Shown: positions 1 through 8,699 of the stretch, piece by piece
How positions within the stretch are numbered: the first letter of the stretch is position 1
Layout of the letters: every line of letters begins with the position of its first letter
Assembly (NCBI RefSeq): GCF_014198245.1
Contig: NZ_JACIHE010000005.1
Coordinates: 186,001-250,000, forward strand
Direction: 5' to 3'
Length of the DNA stretch: 64,000 nucleotides
Source: Bradyrhizobium sp. cir1
Lineage (GTDB): Bacteria; Pseudomonadota; Alphaproteobacteria; Rhizobiales; Xanthobacteraceae
Notes under the pieces: generated by a model
Database searches by the model: none
Told to the model about the DNA's origin: nothing
Seen by the model: the letters and a program-made list of their open reading frames with translations, nothing else
Made by a program: the position numbers and the translations under genes

Positions 1-374
1 TTGACGGCCTGATCGAGGCCGTCCGCGCACATCTGGTCCAGAAGGGCTTTCCGATGGTCGAGGTGCGGGCGGCGCAGAGCTTTGCTGCATCGCGCACCGA
101 TTTCGACAGTCCCTGGATCAAATGGGCCGCGGATTCGGTGCTGGCGACCACCGGCACGGCGCCGGCGGTGCTGCCGAATTTCGGCGGCTCTCTGCCCAAC
201 GACGTATTCTCGGAGATCCTGGGCCTGCCGACGATCTGGGTCCCGCATTCCTATCCCGGCTGCTCCCAACATGCGCCCAATGAGCACATCCTGCTGCCTT
301 TGACCGAAGAGGCCTTGACGGTCATGGCCGGGCTGTTCTGGGATCTCGGGGAATTGCCAAAGCCGCTAGCCTGA
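1..374 (+). CDS. M20-family peptidase/deacylase, C-terminal part (cut by window edge)
   Basis: The reading frame is open from the first complete codon (base 3) to a stop at 372-374, so only the last 120 or so residues of a longer protein are present. The end of the chain, with GGSLPNDVF, the segment ILGLPTIWVPHSY, and CSQHAPNEHILLP, resembles the C-terminus of M20 metallopeptidases, in which a late His (here in QHAPNEH) is a metal ligand. The family hydrolyses peptide or N-acyl amide bonds in the cytoplasm. It lies 99 bases upstream of a glutamate-type ABC importer on the same strand, which fits peptide or amino-acid use. Substrate cannot be assigned from the fragment. Confidence 0.75.
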   Translation, partial: DGLIEAVRAHLVQKGFPMVEVRAAQSFAASRTDFDSPWIKWAADSVLATTGTAPAVLPNFGGSLPNDVFSEILGLPTIWVPHSYPGCSQHAPNEHILLPLTEEALTVMAGLFWDLGELPKPLA

Positions 375-473
375 GCCGTTAACCTGAGCCGCCATCCAGC
401 CGAAAGTCACATTCTAATCCGGGCCGATTTGTGCTTGCATCCGGCCGCATCATCCTGAAAGGGGAAGAAAAAA

Positions 474-1385
474 GTGAAACATTTCCGTCACATCGGGCTC
501 GCGCTCGCCGCGACCTTCGCCGTCAGCCAGGCCGGGGCCCAGGAGCTGACCGGCACGCTGAAGAACATCAAGGACACCGGCGCCATCACGCTGGGCTTCC
601 GCGACTCCTCGATCCCGTTCTCCTATCTGGACGATAACCAGAAGCCGGTCGGGTTCGCGATGGACATCTGCTACAAGATCGTCGACGCCGTGAAGAAGGA
701 GCTCAAGCTCGACAAGCTCGAGGTCAAGCTCAACCCGGTGACCTCCGCGACCCGCATCCCGCTGATGGCCAACGGCACCATCGACCTCGAATGCGGCTCG
801 ACCACCAACAATGCCGAGCGCCAGAAGCAGGTCGCCTTCACCAACACCCACTTCCTGACCGCCAGCCGCTACGTCTTCAAGAAGTCGAGCGGCCTGAAGT
901 CGATCGACGACCTCAAGGGCAAGACGGTGGTCTCGACTGCCGGCACCACCAACATCAAGCAGCTCACCGAAGCCAACGTCGCCAAGGGCCTCGGCGCCAA
1001 CATCATCCCGGCCAAGGATCACGCCGAAGCCTTCCTGATGGTCGAGACCGACCGCGCGGTCGCCTTCGTCATGGACGACATCCTGCTCGCGAGCCTTGTC
1101 GCCGGCTCGAAGTCGCCCGATGACTATGCGATCTCCAAGGACGCGTTCTCCAAGCCCGAGCCCTACGGCATCATGCTGCGCAAGGACGACGCGCCGTTCA
1201 AGAAGGTGGTCGATGCGGCAACCGCTGCGATCTATACCTCCGGTGAGGGCGAGAAGATCTACGCCAAGTGGTTCACGACCAAGATCCCGCCGAAGGGGCT
1301 GAACCTGAACACGCCGATCTCTTCCGAGCTGAAGAACGAGTTCGCCAAGCCGACGGACTCGCCGAACCCGGACGATTACAAGTAA
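474..1385 (+). CDS. gltI: Glutamate/aspartate ABC transporter, periplasmic binding protein
   Basis: A 303-residue solute-binding protein. The first 22 or so residues form a Sec signal peptide ending near AGA-QE. The mature chain carries strong GltI hallmarks: RDSSIPFSYLD, the block ATRIPLMANGTIDLECGSTT followed by NNAERQ, and RAVAFVMDDILLA. The family binds acidic amino acids in the periplasm and hands them to the GltJK channel. A purine-rich ribosome site (AAAGGGGAAGAA) precedes the GTG start. It is the first gene of a complete import operon with two permeases and an ATPase downstream. A hairpin pair (1398-1457) separates it from the permeases. Acidic amino acids are the likely substrate, although related transporters also take glutamine or asparagine. 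Confidence 0.9.
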   Translation: MKHFRHIGLALAATFAVSQAGAQELTGTLKNIKDTGAITLGFRDSSIPFSYLDDNQKPVGFAMDICYKIVDAVKKELKLDKLEVKLNPVTSATRIPLMANGTIDLECGSTTNNAERQKQVAFTNTHFLTASRYVFKKSSGLKSIDDLKGKTVVSTAGTTNIKQLTEANVAKGLGANIIPAKDHAEAFLMVETDRAVAFVMDDILLASLVAGSKSPDDYAISKDAFSKPEPYGIMLRKDDAPFKKVVDAATAAIYTSGEGEKIYAKWFTTKIPPKGLNLNTPISSELKNEFAKPTDSPNPDDYK

Positions 1386-1397
1386 GATATGTTGTTC

Positions 1398-1457
1398 GCC
1401 TCTCCCCGCTTGCGGGGGGAGGCCACCCTAGCCCTCTCCCCGCAAGCGGGGAGAGGG
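1398..1457. repeat. Tandem pair of GC-rich hairpins between gltI and gltJ
   Basis: Two hairpins follow one another. The first has arms CCTCTCCCCGC and GCGGGGGGAGG around 1399-1422. The second has arms CCCTCTCCCCGC and GCGGGGAGAGGG at 1432-1457. The two units are also related to each other as inverted copies. This looks like a dispersed intergenic palindrome. Its place just after the binding-protein gene suggests mRNA 3'-end protection or partial termination (inference). Confidence 0.8.
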
Positions 1458-1555
1458 AAGAAATTCCAGCCATTCTGGAGGGAGTGGCCGGACATTTGCA
1501 TAGGCTGCACAGGCGCCCGGGATACCTGTAACGGGCGCGTTCGCGCGGGGGACAC

Positions 1556-2287
1556 GTGAACTACCACTGGAACTGGGGAATTTTCTTCGAGCCGAACCCG
1601 ATGGGGACCGGCACCTATCTCGACATGCTGCTGTCGGGACTGGCGCTAACCATCAAGACGGCGCTGCTCGCCTGGATCATCGCGCTGATCTTCGGTTCGA
1701 TCGTCGGCGTCATGCGCACGCTGCCCTCGCGGGGCGCGTACTGGTTCGGCTTCGGCTGGGTCGAATTCTTCCGCAACATGCCGCTGCTGGTGCAGCTCTT
1801 CCTGTGGTTCTTCGTGCTGCCGGAATTGCTGCCGAGGGCCGCCGGCCTGTGGCTGAAGCAATTGCCGAACGCGCCGTTCTGGACGGCGGCGATCGGCGTC
1901 GGCTTCTTCATGTCGGCGCGCGTTGCCGTGCAGTTGCAGGCCGGCATCGGTTCGCTGCCGCGCGGCCAGAAGATGGCGGCGACCGCGCTCGGGCTCACCA
2001 CCGTGCAGGGCTATCGCTACGTGCTGCTGCCGATGGCGTTCCGCATCATCCTGCCGCCGCTGACCTCCGAGTTCCTCAACACCATCAAGAACACGGCGGT
2101 CGCCATCACCATCGGCCTGATCGAGCTGACCGGACAGGCGCGCTCGATGCAGGAATTCTCGTTCCAGGTGTTCGAGGCCTTCACGGCCGCGACCATCCTC
2201 TATCTCCTCGTCAACGCCGTCGTCGTGACCGCGATGCGCTTCCTCGAGCGCTACGTCGCGATCCCTGGCTACATCACGGGGAAATAG
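1556..2287 (+). CDS. gltJ: Glutamate/aspartate ABC transporter permease 1
   Basis: A 243-residue inner-membrane permease of the His/Glu/Gln (HisMQ) family. About five hydrophobic helices are visible, starting near residue 25. The segment ALGLTTVQGYRYVLLPMAFR is the EAA-type cytoplasmic loop that docks on the ATPase. The N-terminal NYHWNWGIF matches GltJ-type permeases. The start is GTG at 1556. A 170-base gap containing hairpins separates it from gltI, whereas the next permease follows after four bases, so gltJ, gltK and gltL are tightly coupled. With gltK it forms the heterodimeric channel. Confidence 0.9.
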   Translation: MNYHWNWGIFFEPNPMGTGTYLDMLLSGLALTIKTALLAWIIALIFGSIVGVMRTLPSRGAYWFGFGWVEFFRNMPLLVQLFLWFFVLPELLPRAAGLWLKQLPNAPFWTAAIGVGFFMSARVAVQLQAGIGSLPRGQKMAATALGLTTVQGYRYVLLPMAFRIILPPLTSEFLNTIKNTAVAITIGLIELTGQARSMQEFSFQVFEAFTAATILYLLVNAVVVTAMRFLERYVAIPGYITGK

Positions 2288-2291
2288 CGCC

Positions 2292-2984
2292 ATGCTCGGA
2301 AGTTTCGATTTCGACGTCATCCGCCGGTCGCTGCCCTACCTGTTCTACGAGGGCATGACCTTCACGCTGACGCTGACCGGGCTCGCCGCGCTCGGCGGCC
2401 TGATCTTCGGCACGGCGATCGCCCTGATGCGGCTGTCCGGCTACAAGACCCTCGGGCGCATCGCCGGCCTCTATGTCGACTTCATGCGCTCGCTGCCGCT
2501 GGTGCTGGTCATCTTCTGGTTCTACTTCCTGGTGCCCTATATCGGGCAGTGGCTGACCGGCGCCTCGCGCCCGATCAGCGTCGGCGCGTTCGCGTCCTCG
2601 CTCATCACCTTCATCATGTTCGAGGCGGCGTATTTCTCGGAGATCATGCGCGCCGGCATCCAGTCGATCTCGCGCGGCCAGCCGGCCGCGGCCAGCGCGC
2701 TGGGACTGAGCTACGCCCAGACCATGCGCTACGTCGTGCTGCCGCAGGCGTTCCGCAACATGCTCCCCGTGCTGCTGACGCAGACCATCGTGCTGTTCCA
2801 GGACACCTCGCTGGTCTACGTGCTGTCGATCCCGGACTTCCTGGGGGCGGCCAGCAAGGTCGCGCAGCGCGACGGGCGCCTCGTCGAAATGTATCTGTTT
2901 GCCGCCGTCGTCTACTTCACCATTTCCTGTATCGCGTCCTTCGGCGTTCGTCGCCTGCAGTCGCGCATCGCCATCATTCGCTAG
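2292..2984 (+). CDS. gltK: Glutamate/aspartate ABC transporter permease 2
   Basis: A 230-residue HisMQ-type permease, second half of the channel. Hydrophobic helices lie around residues 20-45, 60-80, 95-115 and 195-215. The ATPase-docking loop is ALGLSYAQTMRYVVLPQAFR near residue 137. ATG at 2292 follows the gltJ stop by four bases and the ATPase follows after three, so the genes are almost certainly cotranscribed. The first residues (MLGSFDFDVIRRSLPYL) resemble GltK of enterobacteria. Confidence 0.9.
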   Translation: MLGSFDFDVIRRSLPYLFYEGMTFTLTLTGLAALGGLIFGTAIALMRLSGYKTLGRIAGLYVDFMRSLPLVLVIFWFYFLVPYIGQWLTGASRPISVGAFASSLITFIMFEAAYFSEIMRAGIQSISRGQPAAASALGLSYAQTMRYVVLPQAFRNMLPVLLTQTIVLFQDTSLVYVLSIPDFLGAASKVAQRDGRLVEMYLFAAVVYFTISCIASFGVRRLQSRIAIIR

Positions 2985-2987
2985 AGC

Positions 2988-3728
2988 GTGTCGGTCATGA
3001 TCGAAATCAGCCACGTCAACAAATGGTATAGCCCCACCTTCCAGGTGCTGACCGACTGTACCACCAGCGTCACCAAGGGTGAGGTCGTCGTCGTCTGCGG
3101 CCCCTCGGGTTCGGGCAAGTCGACGCTGATCAAATGCGTCAACGCGCTGGAGCCGTTCCAGAGCGGCGACATCTCCGTCGACGGCACCAAGGTCAACGAT
3201 CCCAAGACCAATCTGCCGAAGCTGCGCTCGCGCGTCGGCATGGTGTTCCAGCATTTCGAGCTGTTCCCGCACCTCAAGATCATCGACAATCTCTGCCTCG
3301 CGCAGGAGAAGGTGCTGGGCCGTGGGCACGACAAGTCGGTCACCAAGGGCATGCAGCTCTTGGAGCGCGTCGGCCTGAAGGAGCAGGCGCAGAAATTCCC
3401 GGCGCAGCTCTCCGGCGGCCAGCAGCAGCGCGTTGCGATTGCACGCGCGCTCGCGATGGATCCGATCGTCATGCTGTTCGACGAGCCGACCTCGGCGCTG
3501 GATCCCGAGATGGTCAGCGAGGTGCTCGACGTCATGGTCGACCTCGCCCGCGAGGGCATGACCATGATGGTCGTCACCCACGAGATGGGCTTCGCCCGCA
3601 AGGTCGCCAACCGCGTCATCTTCATGGACCGCGGCGAGATCGTCGAGGACGCCCCGAAGGACGACTTTTTCGGCAAGCCCCGCAGCGACCGCGCGCAGAA
3701 GTTCTTGTCGAAGATTCTGTCGCATTAA
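2988..3728 (+). CDS. gltL: Glutamate/aspartate ABC transporter ATP-binding protein
   Basis: A 246-residue ABC ATPase of the polar amino-acid class. Motifs are complete: Walker [14 protein letters not shown] near residue 38, Q-loop in [13 protein letters not shown], signature [15 protein letters not shown], Walker [13 protein letters not shown], and the switch His in VVTHEMGFA. It powers import through GltJK at the cytoplasmic face. I chose GTG at 2988; an in-frame ATG at 2997 is an equally good start and would remove three residues. It is the last gene of the importer operon, followed by an inverted-repeat element. Confidence 0.92.
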   Translation: MSVMIEISHVNKWYSPTFQVLTDCTTSVTKGEVVVVCGPSGSGKSTLIKCVNALEPFQSGDISVDGTKVNDPKTNLPKLRSRVGMVFQHFELFPHLKIIDNLCLAQEKVLGRGHDKSVTKGMQLLERVGLKEQAQKFPAQLSGGQQQRVAIARALAMDPIVMLFDEPTSALDPEMVSEVLDVMVDLAREGMTMMVVTHEMGFARKVANRVIFMDRGEIVEDAPKDDFFGKPRSDRAQKFLSKILSH

Positions 3729-3735
3729 TTGCTGT

Positions 3736-3840
3736 CGTCATTCCGGGGCGCCTCGCAGAGGCGAACTATGGTGCGCAATTGCGCACCTGAGAATCTCGAG
3801 ATTCCGGGCTCATTCGCTTTGCGAATGCCCCGGAATGACG
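3736..3840. repeat. Dispersed intergenic inverted repeat after gltL
   Basis: The 14-base outer arms CGTCATTCCGGGGC and GCCCCGGAATGACG are exact complements, with smaller palindromes inside (GTGCGCAATTGCGCAC, CTCGAGATT). This is a palindromic non-coding element of a type scattered between rhizobial genes. It could act as a bidirectional terminator, but no T-run supports a classical one. Confidence 0.8.
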
Positions 3841-3913
3841 AATAGAGGGGTGATCGGCCCTCCCATTTCGCGTATACACGCGCAATTCCCCCTTTCCTCC
3901 CAGGAGACCTGCC

Positions 3914-4774
3914 TTGGACCCGCTCGCCTATGTCAACGGCTCATTCGTCCCGCTCTCGGAAGCCAAAATCTCGGTGCTCGATCGCGGCTTCCTGTTCGCC
4001 GACGGCATCTACGAGGTCTCGGCCGTGCTGGACGGCAAGCTGGTCGACAACGCCTCGCATCTGGCGCGACTGGAGCGGTCGGTCGGCGAGATCAAGCTGA
4101 AGCTGCCGGAGACGATCGAGCGCATTACCGAGCTGCAGAAGGAGCTGATTGCGCGCAACAAGCTCGAGAGCGGTCTCGTCTACCTCCAGGTCACGCGCGG
4201 CGCCGACAAGGGCCGCGACTTCCCGTTCCCCAAGGGTGACGTCAAGCCGAGCCTGGTGATGTTCACCTCGGAGAAGGACATCATCAACGCTCCGGTGGCA
4301 AAGACGGGCATCAACGTGATCACGGTGCCCGATATTCGCTGGGAACGCCGCGACATCAAGAGTGTCGCGCTGCTGGCCCAGGTGCTGGCGAAGCAGGCCG
4401 CGGCCGAAGCCGGCGCCGGCGAGGCCTGGATGCTGCAGGATGGCTACGTCACCGAAGGCGGCTCGTCGTCGGCATTCATCCTCACCAAGGACGACGTCAT
4501 CGTCACCCGCAAGAACTCCAACGCGATCCTGCCGGGCTGCACCCGCAAGGCGGTGATTGCGCTTGCCGAGGAGCGCCAGCTCCGCGTCGAGGAACGTTCC
4601 TTCACGGTCGCCGAGGCGCTTGCTGCCAAGGAAGCGTTCATCACCAGCGCATCCTCCTTCGTGCAGCCGGTGATCGCAGTCGACGGCAAGAAGATCGGCG
4701 ATGGCAAGCCGGGCCCGATGGCCACGCGCCTGCGCGAGATCTATGTAGAGTTCGCCAAGGCGACGGCGGTTTAG
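3914..4774 (+). CDS. D-amino-acid transaminase (class IV PLP aminotransferase)
   Basis: A 286-residue fold-type IV PLP enzyme. DRGFLFADGIYE near residue 27, the catalytic lysine in RDIKSVALL near residue 149, and the phosphate-binding region YVTEGGSSSAFI mark the family. The opening YVNGSFVPLSEAKISVLDRG is closest to D-alanine/D-amino-acid transaminases, which move amino groups between D-amino acids and 2-oxo acids. Branched-chain aminotransferase is a less likely alternative. The start is TTG at 3914, with the ribosome site CAGGAG eight bases upstream and no better start nearby. It lies downstream of the gltIJKL importer but after a repeat, so it probably has its own promoter. Confidence 0.85.
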   Translation: MDPLAYVNGSFVPLSEAKISVLDRGFLFADGIYEVSAVLDGKLVDNASHLARLERSVGEIKLKLPETIERITELQKELIARNKLESGLVYLQVTRGADKGRDFPFPKGDVKPSLVMFTSEKDIINAPVAKTGINVITVPDIRWERRDIKSVALLAQVLAKQAAAEAGAGEAWMLQDGYVTEGGSSSAFILTKDDVIVTRKNSNAILPGCTRKAVIALAEERQLRVEERSFTVAEALAAKEAFITSASSFVQPVIAVDGKKIGDGKPGPMATRLREIYVEFAKATAV

Positions 4775-4791
4775 GCGGTACACTCCGCTAT

Positions 4792-4884
4792 CGTAGGGTG
4801 GGCACGGCGCAAGTGCGCCGTGTCCACCATCTTTCCATGAATTAGACAGAAGAGGTGGCCACGCTTCGCTTGGCCCACCCTACG
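4792..4884. repeat. Dispersed inverted repeat, GTAGGGTGGGC family
   Basis: Arms CGTAGGGTGGGC and GCCCACCCTACG close the element. Inside is a second pairing, GGCGCAAGTGCGCC. Related copies occur at 9627-9666 and 15369-15600, always between genes, so it is a repeated non-coding element and not a single regulatory site. Confidence 0.8.
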
Positions 4885-4887
4885 AGA

Positions 4888-4992
4888 CTGTCATCGCCCG
4901 CGAAGGCGGGCGATCCAGTATTCCAGAGACGCTTGTTATTGAACCGAGAGGCCGCGGCGTACTGGATGCCCCGCCTTCGCGGGGCATGACAG
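4888..4992. repeat. Second dispersed inverted repeat beside the first
   Basis: Outer arms CTGTCAT and ATGACAG enclose the inner arms CGCCCGCGAAGGCGGGCG and CCCCGCCTTCGCGGGG, with complementary ATCCAGTA/TACTGGAT between them. It lies between two convergent genes and could end transcription from both sides. Confidence 0.75.
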
Positions 4993-5003
4993 TTGTGAAT
5001 GTC

Positions 5004-5465
5004 TCACGCCACCGACGCCTTCACCTTCACCGGATGCACGGCGCGGAACGCGATCGCGATCCTGTTCCAGGCATTGATGGCCCCGATCAGCATGGTCAGG
5101 TTCACCGTGTCCGCGTCGGAGAATTGCGCGCGAACCTGCTCGTAGACGTCATCAGGCGCGTGCGTCTCGGAGATCAGCGTCACCGCTTCCGTCCAGGCCA
5201 GCGCGGCGCGCTCGCGGTCAGTGTAGAGCGGGGATTCGCGCCAGGCATTGAGCAGGTAGATGCGCTGCTCGGTCTCGCCGCGCTTGCGGGCGTCCTCGGT
5301 GTGCATGTTGATGCAGAAGGCGCAGCCGTTGATCTGCGACGCCCGAATCTTGACCAGCTCGATCAGCGATTTTTCCAGGCCGGTCGACTGGATCTGCTCT
5401 TCCAGCGCCATCAGCGCTTTGATCGTATCGGGCGCGGCCTGGTAATAGTTCATGCGGGGTTTCAT
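5004..5465 (-). CDS. AhpD-like carboxymuconolactone decarboxylase family protein
   Basis: A 153-residue all-helical protein of the CMD/AhpD superfamily. The motif INGCAFCINMHTEDARKRG near residue 45 contains the CxxC pair and the His of the AhpD-type redox centre. Such proteins act as peroxidase reductants or alkylhydroperoxidases; the exact substrate is unknown. It lies 27 bases downstream of an EmrB-type efflux gene on the same strand and may be cotranscribed with it, so a link with stress from the exported compound is possible (inference). ATG at 5465 is preceded by a GGAGA-type ribosome site. Confidence 0.85.
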   Translation of the reverse strand: MKPRMNYYQAAPDTIKALMALEEQIQSTGLEKSLIELVKIRASQINGCAFCINMHTEDARKRGETEQRIYLLNAWRESPLYTDRERAALAWTEAVTLISETHAPDDVYEQVRAQFSDADTVNLTMLIGAINAWNRIAIAFRAVHPVKVKASVA

Positions 5466-5492
5466 GGTCGTTCTCCTTTTCTTTGGTTGGAA

Positions 5493-7103
5493 TCAGTGGG
5501 CTCCGCCAGCTGAAGTCTGGCCGGGCTTCTTCAGAAAGAATACGGCGATGAGAGCGACGATCAGTGCCATGCCGAGCAGGTAGAACGTATCGCTGAAGGC
5601 GAAGATGTAAGCCTGCTTCTGCACGATATGGCCGATCGCAACATAGGCGCGATGCGACGCGTCCGCACGGTCGAGGATGCCGTGGTTGACGAAATATTGC
5701 GTGAGCTGCTCGAGCCGCGTGCGTGTGGCCTGCTCGAACACCGAAACCGACTGCATCAGCACGTTGGAGTGATACTGCTCGCGCTTGGTCAGCACGGTCT
5801 GGAGCAGCGCAATGCCGACGGCGCCGCCGAGATTGCGCATCATGTTGAACAGGCCGGAGGCCGAGCCCGCGTTCTCGGCTTCGATTCCAGCGGTCGCCAC
5901 CGCCGACAACGGTGCCATCACCAGCGCCTGGCCGACGGCGCGAACGACATTGGGCCACAGCAACTGGTCGGCGGCGTAGTCGTTGGTCATGTAGATGTTC
6001 ATGAAATTGGATGCCGCAAACAGCACGAAGCCGATGCCGATGATGATCCGCGCGTCGAACCGCTGCATCAGGCGCGGCACCAGCGGGATCAGCAGGAGCT
6101 GCGGCAGCCCGGTCCAGGCCAGCACCATGCCGATCTGCTCGGCATTGTAGCCCTGGATGCGCGACAGGTATTGCGGCAGGATGAACACCGAGCCGTACAG
6201 CGCGATGCCGAGCAGGAAATTCGCGAGCATGCCGAAGCCGAAATTGCGTCGCACCAGCAGGCGCAGGTTGAGCAGCGGCTTCTTCACGGTGAGCTCGATG
6301 ACGAGAAACGCGGTCAGCGCCACGGTCGCGATCACGCTGAGCTTGACGATGAATGGCGAGCCGAACCAGTCGTCCTTGTTTCCTTCCTCCAGCACGGTCT
6401 GCAGCGCCGAGAGTCCGATCGCCATGGTGATGATGCCGGCCCAGTCGCCCTCACGCAGCAGTGACAGCCTCATCGGTCTTGCCTCGAGCGCGTACCAGAG
6501 CATGCCGACCATGATCGCGCCGGGCACGAGGTTGACGTAGAAGATGTACTGCCAGCCGAAATTCTCGGTGAGATAGCCGCCGATGGTCGGGCCGATCGCC
6601 GGCGCGAACGTTGCCGACAGCGCGAACAGCGCAAGTCCGACCGGCTGCTTGCCGCGCGGCAGCAGCGTGATGATCAGCGTGAAGGCCATCGGGATCAGCA
6701 CGCCGCCGGTAAAGCCCTGCACGGCGCGCAGCACGATCATCTGCGGCAGGTCCTGCGCCAGCGCGCAGGCGGCCGACAGAACCAGGAACAGGACCGCATT
6801 GGTGAGCAGATAGATGCGGATCGAGAACACCTGCGCGAGCCAGCCCGACAGCGGGATCACCACGATTTCCGCGATCAGATAGGACGTCGAGATCCAGCCG
6901 CCGTCGTCGATGCCGGCGCCGATTGCGCCCTGGATGTCCGCGAGCGAGGCGTTGACGATCTGGATGTTCAGCACCGCCATGAAGGCGCCGAGCGTCGCGC
7001 CGATCACCGCGATCCAGGTTTTGGCGGACACCGCCGGTGCTGCGGCGGGCGCGGGAATGTTGGCGGCGGAGGTGGCGTTGAGGGTGGGTTGAAGCGTGCT
7101 CAC
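5493..7103 (-). CDS. DHA2-family MFS multidrug efflux transporter (EmrB type)
   Basis: A 536-residue inner-membrane protein with about 14 hydrophobic segments, the number typical of the DHA2 drug/proton antiporters. The early segment VLNIQIVNASLADIQGAIG and the motif GWISTSYLIAEIV match EmrB. The family expels hydrophobic toxic compounds, normally with a HlyD-type adaptor, which is the next gene upstream (7223-8404). The 119-base gap to the adaptor contains its own candidate operator (7161-7184), so the two pump genes may be separately controlled. A Pro/Ala-rich tail of about 25 residues precedes the first helix. Confidence 0.92.
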   Translation of the reverse strand: MSTLQPTLNATSAANIPAPAAAPAVSAKTWIAVIGATLGAFMAVLNIQIVNASLADIQGAIGAGIDDGGWISTSYLIAEIVVIPLSGWLAQVFSIRIYLLTNAVLFLVLSAACALAQDLPQMIVLRAVQGFTGGVLIPMAFTLIITLLPRGKQPVGLALFALSATFAPAIGPTIGGYLTENFGWQYIFYVNLVPGAIMVGMLWYALEARPMRLSLLREGDWAGIITMAIGLSALQTVLEEGNKDDWFGSPFIVKLSVIATVALTAFLVIELTVKKPLLNLRLLVRRNFGFGMLANFLLGIALYGSVFILPQYLSRIQGYNAEQIGMVLAWTGLPQLLLIPLVPRLMQRFDARIIIGIGFVLFAASNFMNIYMTNDYAADQLLWPNVVRAVGQALVMAPLSAVATAGIEAENAGSASGLFNMMRNLGGAVGIALLQTVLTKREQYHSNVLMQSVSVFEQATRTRLEQLTQYFVNHGILDRADASHRAYVAIGHIVQKQAYIFAFSDTFYLLGMALIVALIAVFFLKKPGQTSAGGAH

Positions 7104-7160
7104 GGAAGCCTCGTCTCAATTACGGAGACAGGATGTATTAGGCGGACGGTTTCGATCATC

Positions 7161-7184
7161 GGGGAAGTTCTGGAGGGATCATCC
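7161..7184 (-). promoter_or_regulatory. Candidate operator upstream of the efflux transporter
   Basis: This 24-base segment ends 57 bases before the transporter start and matches the segment at 8461-8484 at 19 of 24 positions; the shared core is TTCTGGA-GGAT-ATCC. The second copy lies at the same distance from the adaptor start. Equal spacing in front of two pump genes suggests a common regulator site, probably for the LysR protein encoded at 8700. Inference from sequence only. Confidence 0.55.
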
Positions 7185-7222
7185 GGCAGGATTTGACGAT
7201 CCCGCCGGAGCCTTCCTTGCCT

Positions 7223-8404
7223 TCAGCCGCCGTTCGGGCGTGTCGTATTGTCAGCAAGGCGCTTCGCCGTCTCGCGTTCGGCCAGCACCGTCGCCTTGGT
7301 GTCGACGGTCGGCACCGCCGACATGCCGGGCCGCAGCAGGCCGGTGAGGCTGTGGTCGTCGAGCACGATCTTCACCGGCACACGCTGCACGATCTTGGTG
7401 AAATTGCCGGTGGCATTGTCGGGTGGCAGCAGTGCGAATTCGAGTCCGCTGGCCGGCGACAGGCTGTCGACATGGCCCCGCAGGGTCTGGTTGCGAAAAC
7501 TGTCGACGTGCAGCTCGACCGACTGGCCGGCGCGCACATGCGTCAGCTGCGTCTCCTTGAAATTGGCGACGACATAGACCGCATCGAGCGGCACCACCGC
7601 CATCAATTGCGTGCCGGCCTGCACATATTGGCCGACGCGCAAGCTGCGGGCGCCGACCGTGCCGTCCACCGGCGCGGTGATCTCGGTATAGGACAGGTTC
7701 AACGCCGCCTGCTGCGCGACCGCACGGGCGCGTTCGAGCTGGGCAGTGGCCTGGGCGCGCTGGGTGGTGAGCACGTCGACCTTGCGCTGCGCGGCGACAA
7801 GGCCCGATTTCGCGTGCTGCAATTGCGCGTTGCTGGCGCGCAGCGCTGCATCGGTCTGCTGTGCGCGCTGGATCGTGCCGGAGCCGGTCTTCATGAGGTC
7901 GTCGTAGCGGGCGCGCTCCTCCTGCGCGAATTTCAGATTGGCATCGGCTGCGGCGACATCGGCAGTGCTCTGCGCGATGACGGGCTGCTGCAGCTCGAGC
8001 TGGGCGTCGATGTTGCGCACCGAGGCTTCGCCGGCGGCGACGTCGGCGCGGGCCTGATCCAGCGCCGCCTTGAAGTCGCGGTCGTCGATCCTGGCGAGGA
8101 GCTGGCCCGCTCTGACCTTCTCGTTGTCGCCGACCAGCACCTTGGCGATGTAGCCGGAGACCCTTGGCGCGATGATCGTGGAGTCCGCCTTCACATAGGC
8201 GTCGTCGGTGGTCTCGAGGTAGCGGCCGTGGGTCCAGTAATCGTGGCCGTAGTAGGCCATGGTTGCCGTGCCTGCGAGGAGGGCGAGCACCAGGGCCGCA
8301 CGCCGGACCCTGTTCCGGACCGGGATTGCCGGCGGCGCCTTGGCGTAATCTCTAGTAATTTCAATCGCTTGCTGGAAGGTCTCGGTGCGGGGCATCTCGG
8401 ACAT
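7223..8404 (-). CDS. HlyD-family membrane fusion protein (EmrA type)
   Basis: A 393-residue periplasmic adaptor. A single hydrophobic anchor (AALVLALLAGTATMAYYG) lies near residue 35. It is followed by the biotinyl-lipoyl-like half-motif TDDAYVKADSTIIAPRVSGY, a long helical hairpin (about residues 110-215) and the returning barrel segment APVDGTVGARSLRVGQYV. It links the inner-membrane EmrB-like pump to an outer-membrane channel; no TolC-type gene is in the window. It is the first gene of the pump set and is divergent from the LysR gene at 8700. A short Arg-rich cytoplasmic N-terminus precedes the anchor. Confidence 0.92.
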   Translation of the reverse strand: MSEMPRTETFQQAIEITRDYAKAPPAIPVRNRVRRAALVLALLAGTATMAYYGHDYWTHGRYLETTDDAYVKADSTIIAPRVSGYIAKVLVGDNEKVRAGQLLARIDDRDFKAALDQARADVAAGEASVRNIDAQLELQQPVIAQSTADVAAADANLKFAQEERARYDDLMKTGSGTIQRAQQTDAALRASNAQLQHAKSGLVAAQRKVDVLTTQRAQATAQLERARAVAQQAALNLSYTEITAPVDGTVGARSLRVGQYVQAGTQLMAVVPLDAVYVVANFKETQLTHVRAGQSVELHVDSFRNQTLRGHVDSLSPASGLEFALLPPDNATGNFTKIVQRVPVKIVLDDHSLTGLLRPGMSAVPTVDTKATVLAERETAKRLADNTTRPNGG

Positions 8405-8460
8405 TGCGGTCTCCTGTCGGCTCGCTGAGACTATCGGTCTTGCCGGCCCCGGTGATAATT

Positions 8461-8501
8461 GGCAAAATTCTGGAAGGATTATCCACTAGGGGTGGATAAT
8501 C
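8461..8501. promoter_or_regulatory. Operator region between HlyD-type gene and LysR gene
   Basis: Bases 8461-8484 repeat the motif found before the transporter gene. Overlapping it, 8477-8501 is a perfect inverted repeat with ten-base arms GATTATCCAC and GTGGATAATC around a five-base spacer. The half-site GGATAATC occurs again at 8684-8691, just before the LysR start. A LysR-type protein binding this divergent region is the simplest reading. Confidence 0.65.
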
Positions 8502-8699
8502 GGAGCCGTTGCCTCGGTTCGTGATGTCTACCGGGCCGGGGCTGCGACTGCCCCAGAGCGATTGCCGCCTCTGTCGCGCGATTGCTGCTGAGGCGTGCGT
8601 CCCCTTCGGCGAAGCCGCAAGCGGGACGCGACGTGTGTGAACTGATGATCCGGGGTGATTTCTCGCGATTGTCGATCAGAAGCGGATAATCACGCGACC

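Noticed and set aside
2274..3725. 483-residue open frame on the minus strand
   Set aside because: Antisense to gltK and gltL, which have complete transporter motifs.
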